Assembly (NCBI RefSeq): GCF_019649055.1
Contig: NW_026570225.1
Span: 248,001-312,000, forward strand
Length of the DNA stretch: 64,000 nt
Reading direction: 5' to 3'
DNA from: Paramacrobiotus metropolitanus
Lineage: Eukaryota; Tardigrada; Eutardigrada; Parachela; Macrobiotidae
Positions 62,643 through 64,000 of the stretch are shown here, piece by piece (position 1 is the first letter of the stretch; each line of letters begins with the position of its first letter). Both the position numbers and the translations under genes were made by a program. Below the pieces are notes generated by a model. It was not told where the DNA came from, ran no database searches, and saw only the letters and a program-made list of their open reading frames with translations.

Positions 62643-64000
62643 GCTGTTGTCGTACAGCATTTTTCTGTGTTTTCACGCATTCATCGCGTAGACGCAAGGT
62701 GGAATGATTTTATGTTTATTTTTTGTTACGGTTGCTTTTATTTTGAAGGCACAAAGCCGAAAACTGTGGATTAATTTCTGTTACGGAAACGTTTGTTGAG
62801 CAGGCTTCAAGCCAGGAAAATCATAATAAAATATGGTAAAATTGACGGTTGTGCAACGGTAATAGTACGGTAGAAACGGCTTTCGCGAACAAAAAACAAA
62901 CATTGGGAAAACCTAGAAATCACGTTGTACTTTGCGTCGGATAACGTAGGCCCACCGGTTTTCCGTGCACGAATTTTGACTGTGCTCCAACGGTCCCAGA
63001 CCCTTCAGCAAACGTTGGGCTAACCGTTGGATGAAGGGCTGTGCAAGTCACTATAAACCTTCAACTACCGGTGGTTTCACGGTTAACCAACGTTTTTTTT
63101 ACAAGCTGTTTTACTCGGGTAAAAGCAAAGAGTCAACGTTTCAGTATTCTATGAATAAATTTTCATGAGGTGTTACTGTATATTGCACCATCGAAGCTGT
63201 CTATTTTTCACAGGATTGATATTTATATATCAACCTTTATTGAGTTCCGTATGCTGTTATGCGGCAAAAACCCCTATTACAATTAGGGGAAAAGGCACGC
63301 ATAACATATTCTTTTTTAAAAGTTTTGTAAACAAAACTCGTGCAACGGAAGCAACAATAAGGTAAAAGACCGCTTGCTCTCCACTACTTTACACATGAAT
63401 CTTTTTTTTGGTATTTTCTAGAAGAACTTTAAAATAGATAGAAATTATAGTGGTTAATGGTAAGGAAAGGACGATCACAATACAAATTATGCGGGATGTA
63501 TGGCACGCAACAATGCAACACACACCAACCACATAAAAAAATGAACATAATCAATTAAACATATACTCATGCACTCGCTTGGAGGAAAGGCATGGAGTTT
63601 TGGCTGGATTGCGATGCCTGATTACGCTGACTGCCACGTTAAATGGGAGAGAGAAAGGTGAAATGTAAGACGGAGCAAGTCAGCATGAGAGCGTTAGAAC
63701 CACAGCGCCAAGAGAGAGCCGTCGAGATTCAGATCACAGTGAGTACGAAACCCATACCTGACTTCAACAAGCACGTCGAAGTGAGTCGAACGACTTAGCC
63801 TTCGCAAACCCCTTAATACAGCTAACTAATCAAGGATGTTTCATAAGCAGGAACCAAAACACTGACAATGTATTAAAAATTATGAACACATCAGAATTTT
63901 CCAGATTTGACCGACAAACTTTCATTTTACACTAAACATGTCTCCCATGAAATTTTGAAAAAAACAAAATTTTCAAAAATTATGAATTATTAATTATGAA
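62643..64000. other. right end, no gene seen
   Basis: Apart from the 19-nt repeat and the short inverted motifs before it, I see no coding region. The last 600 bp are purine-rich in places (63640-63740) with no open frame of note. Confidence 0.5.
63102..63120 (-). repeat. 19-nt repeat, right copy of an inverted pair
   Basis: CAAGCTGTTTTACTCGGGT, exact reverse complement of 60004-60022. It lies at the end of a stretch (62988-63120) rich in CCAACG/CGTTGG and CCGGT motifs, including an inverted CCAACGGT/ACCGTTGG pair at 62988-62995 and 63023-63030. Confidence 0.8.

Overview
The window is eukaryotic. Its genes are split by short-to-medium GT-AG introns (plus two GC-AG introns), the intergenic DNA is A/T-rich, and coding exons are separated by non-coding stretches of 1 to 5 kb. 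The families present (Mnx/HB9 homeobox, an NR5-like nuclear receptor, TMTC O-mannosyltransferase, SLC29 nucleoside transporters, GPANK1, CD20/MS4A-like four-span proteins) indicate a metazoan. The compact structure suits a small invertebrate such as a tardigrade or another ecdysozoan. That placement is inference; nothing in the sequence names the species. All gene models were built by eye from open frames, splice-site consensus and intron phase. Every multi-exon model reported closes in frame, unless its entry says the 5' end is missing.

Layout. 0.7-8.2 kb, minus strand: two tandem SLC29 (ENT) transporter genes with the same three-exon architecture. 9-13.4 kb, plus strand: two CD20/MS4A-like four-transmembrane genes. 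14.7-15.7 kb, plus: a GPANK1 orthologue (ankyrin, zinc-finger-like, G-patch). 17.8-18.6 kb, plus: a probable small signal-peptide/TM protein behind a TATA box. 18.8-25.9 kb, plus: an 11-exon TMTC gene with two GC-AG introns. 28.7-31.3 kb, minus: a five-exon nuclear receptor closest to NR5 (FTZ-F1/Hr39/SF-1) with unusual DNA-binding features. 34.5-40.7 kb: two divergently transcribed paralogues encoding double-RRM proteins, about 0.9 kb apart head to head. 45.6-52.2 kb, plus: an Mnx/HB9 (exex) homeobox gene with a 4.9-kb first intron. 53.6 kb, minus: a tRNA-like Pol III unit with good A and B boxes but a non-canonical fold. 55.6-59.1 kb: two more CD20/MS4A-like genes, on opposite strands. 60.6-62.6 kb, plus: exons of one or two genes I do not recognise. 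The rest is non-coding as far as I can see.

No operon logic applies. Duplication is the recurring theme: tandem ENT genes, an inverted RRM pair, and four dispersed four-span genes sharing a phase-1 intron. An 8-mer, TACTCGTA/TACGAGTA, recurs through the non-coding DNA more often than composition alone should give.
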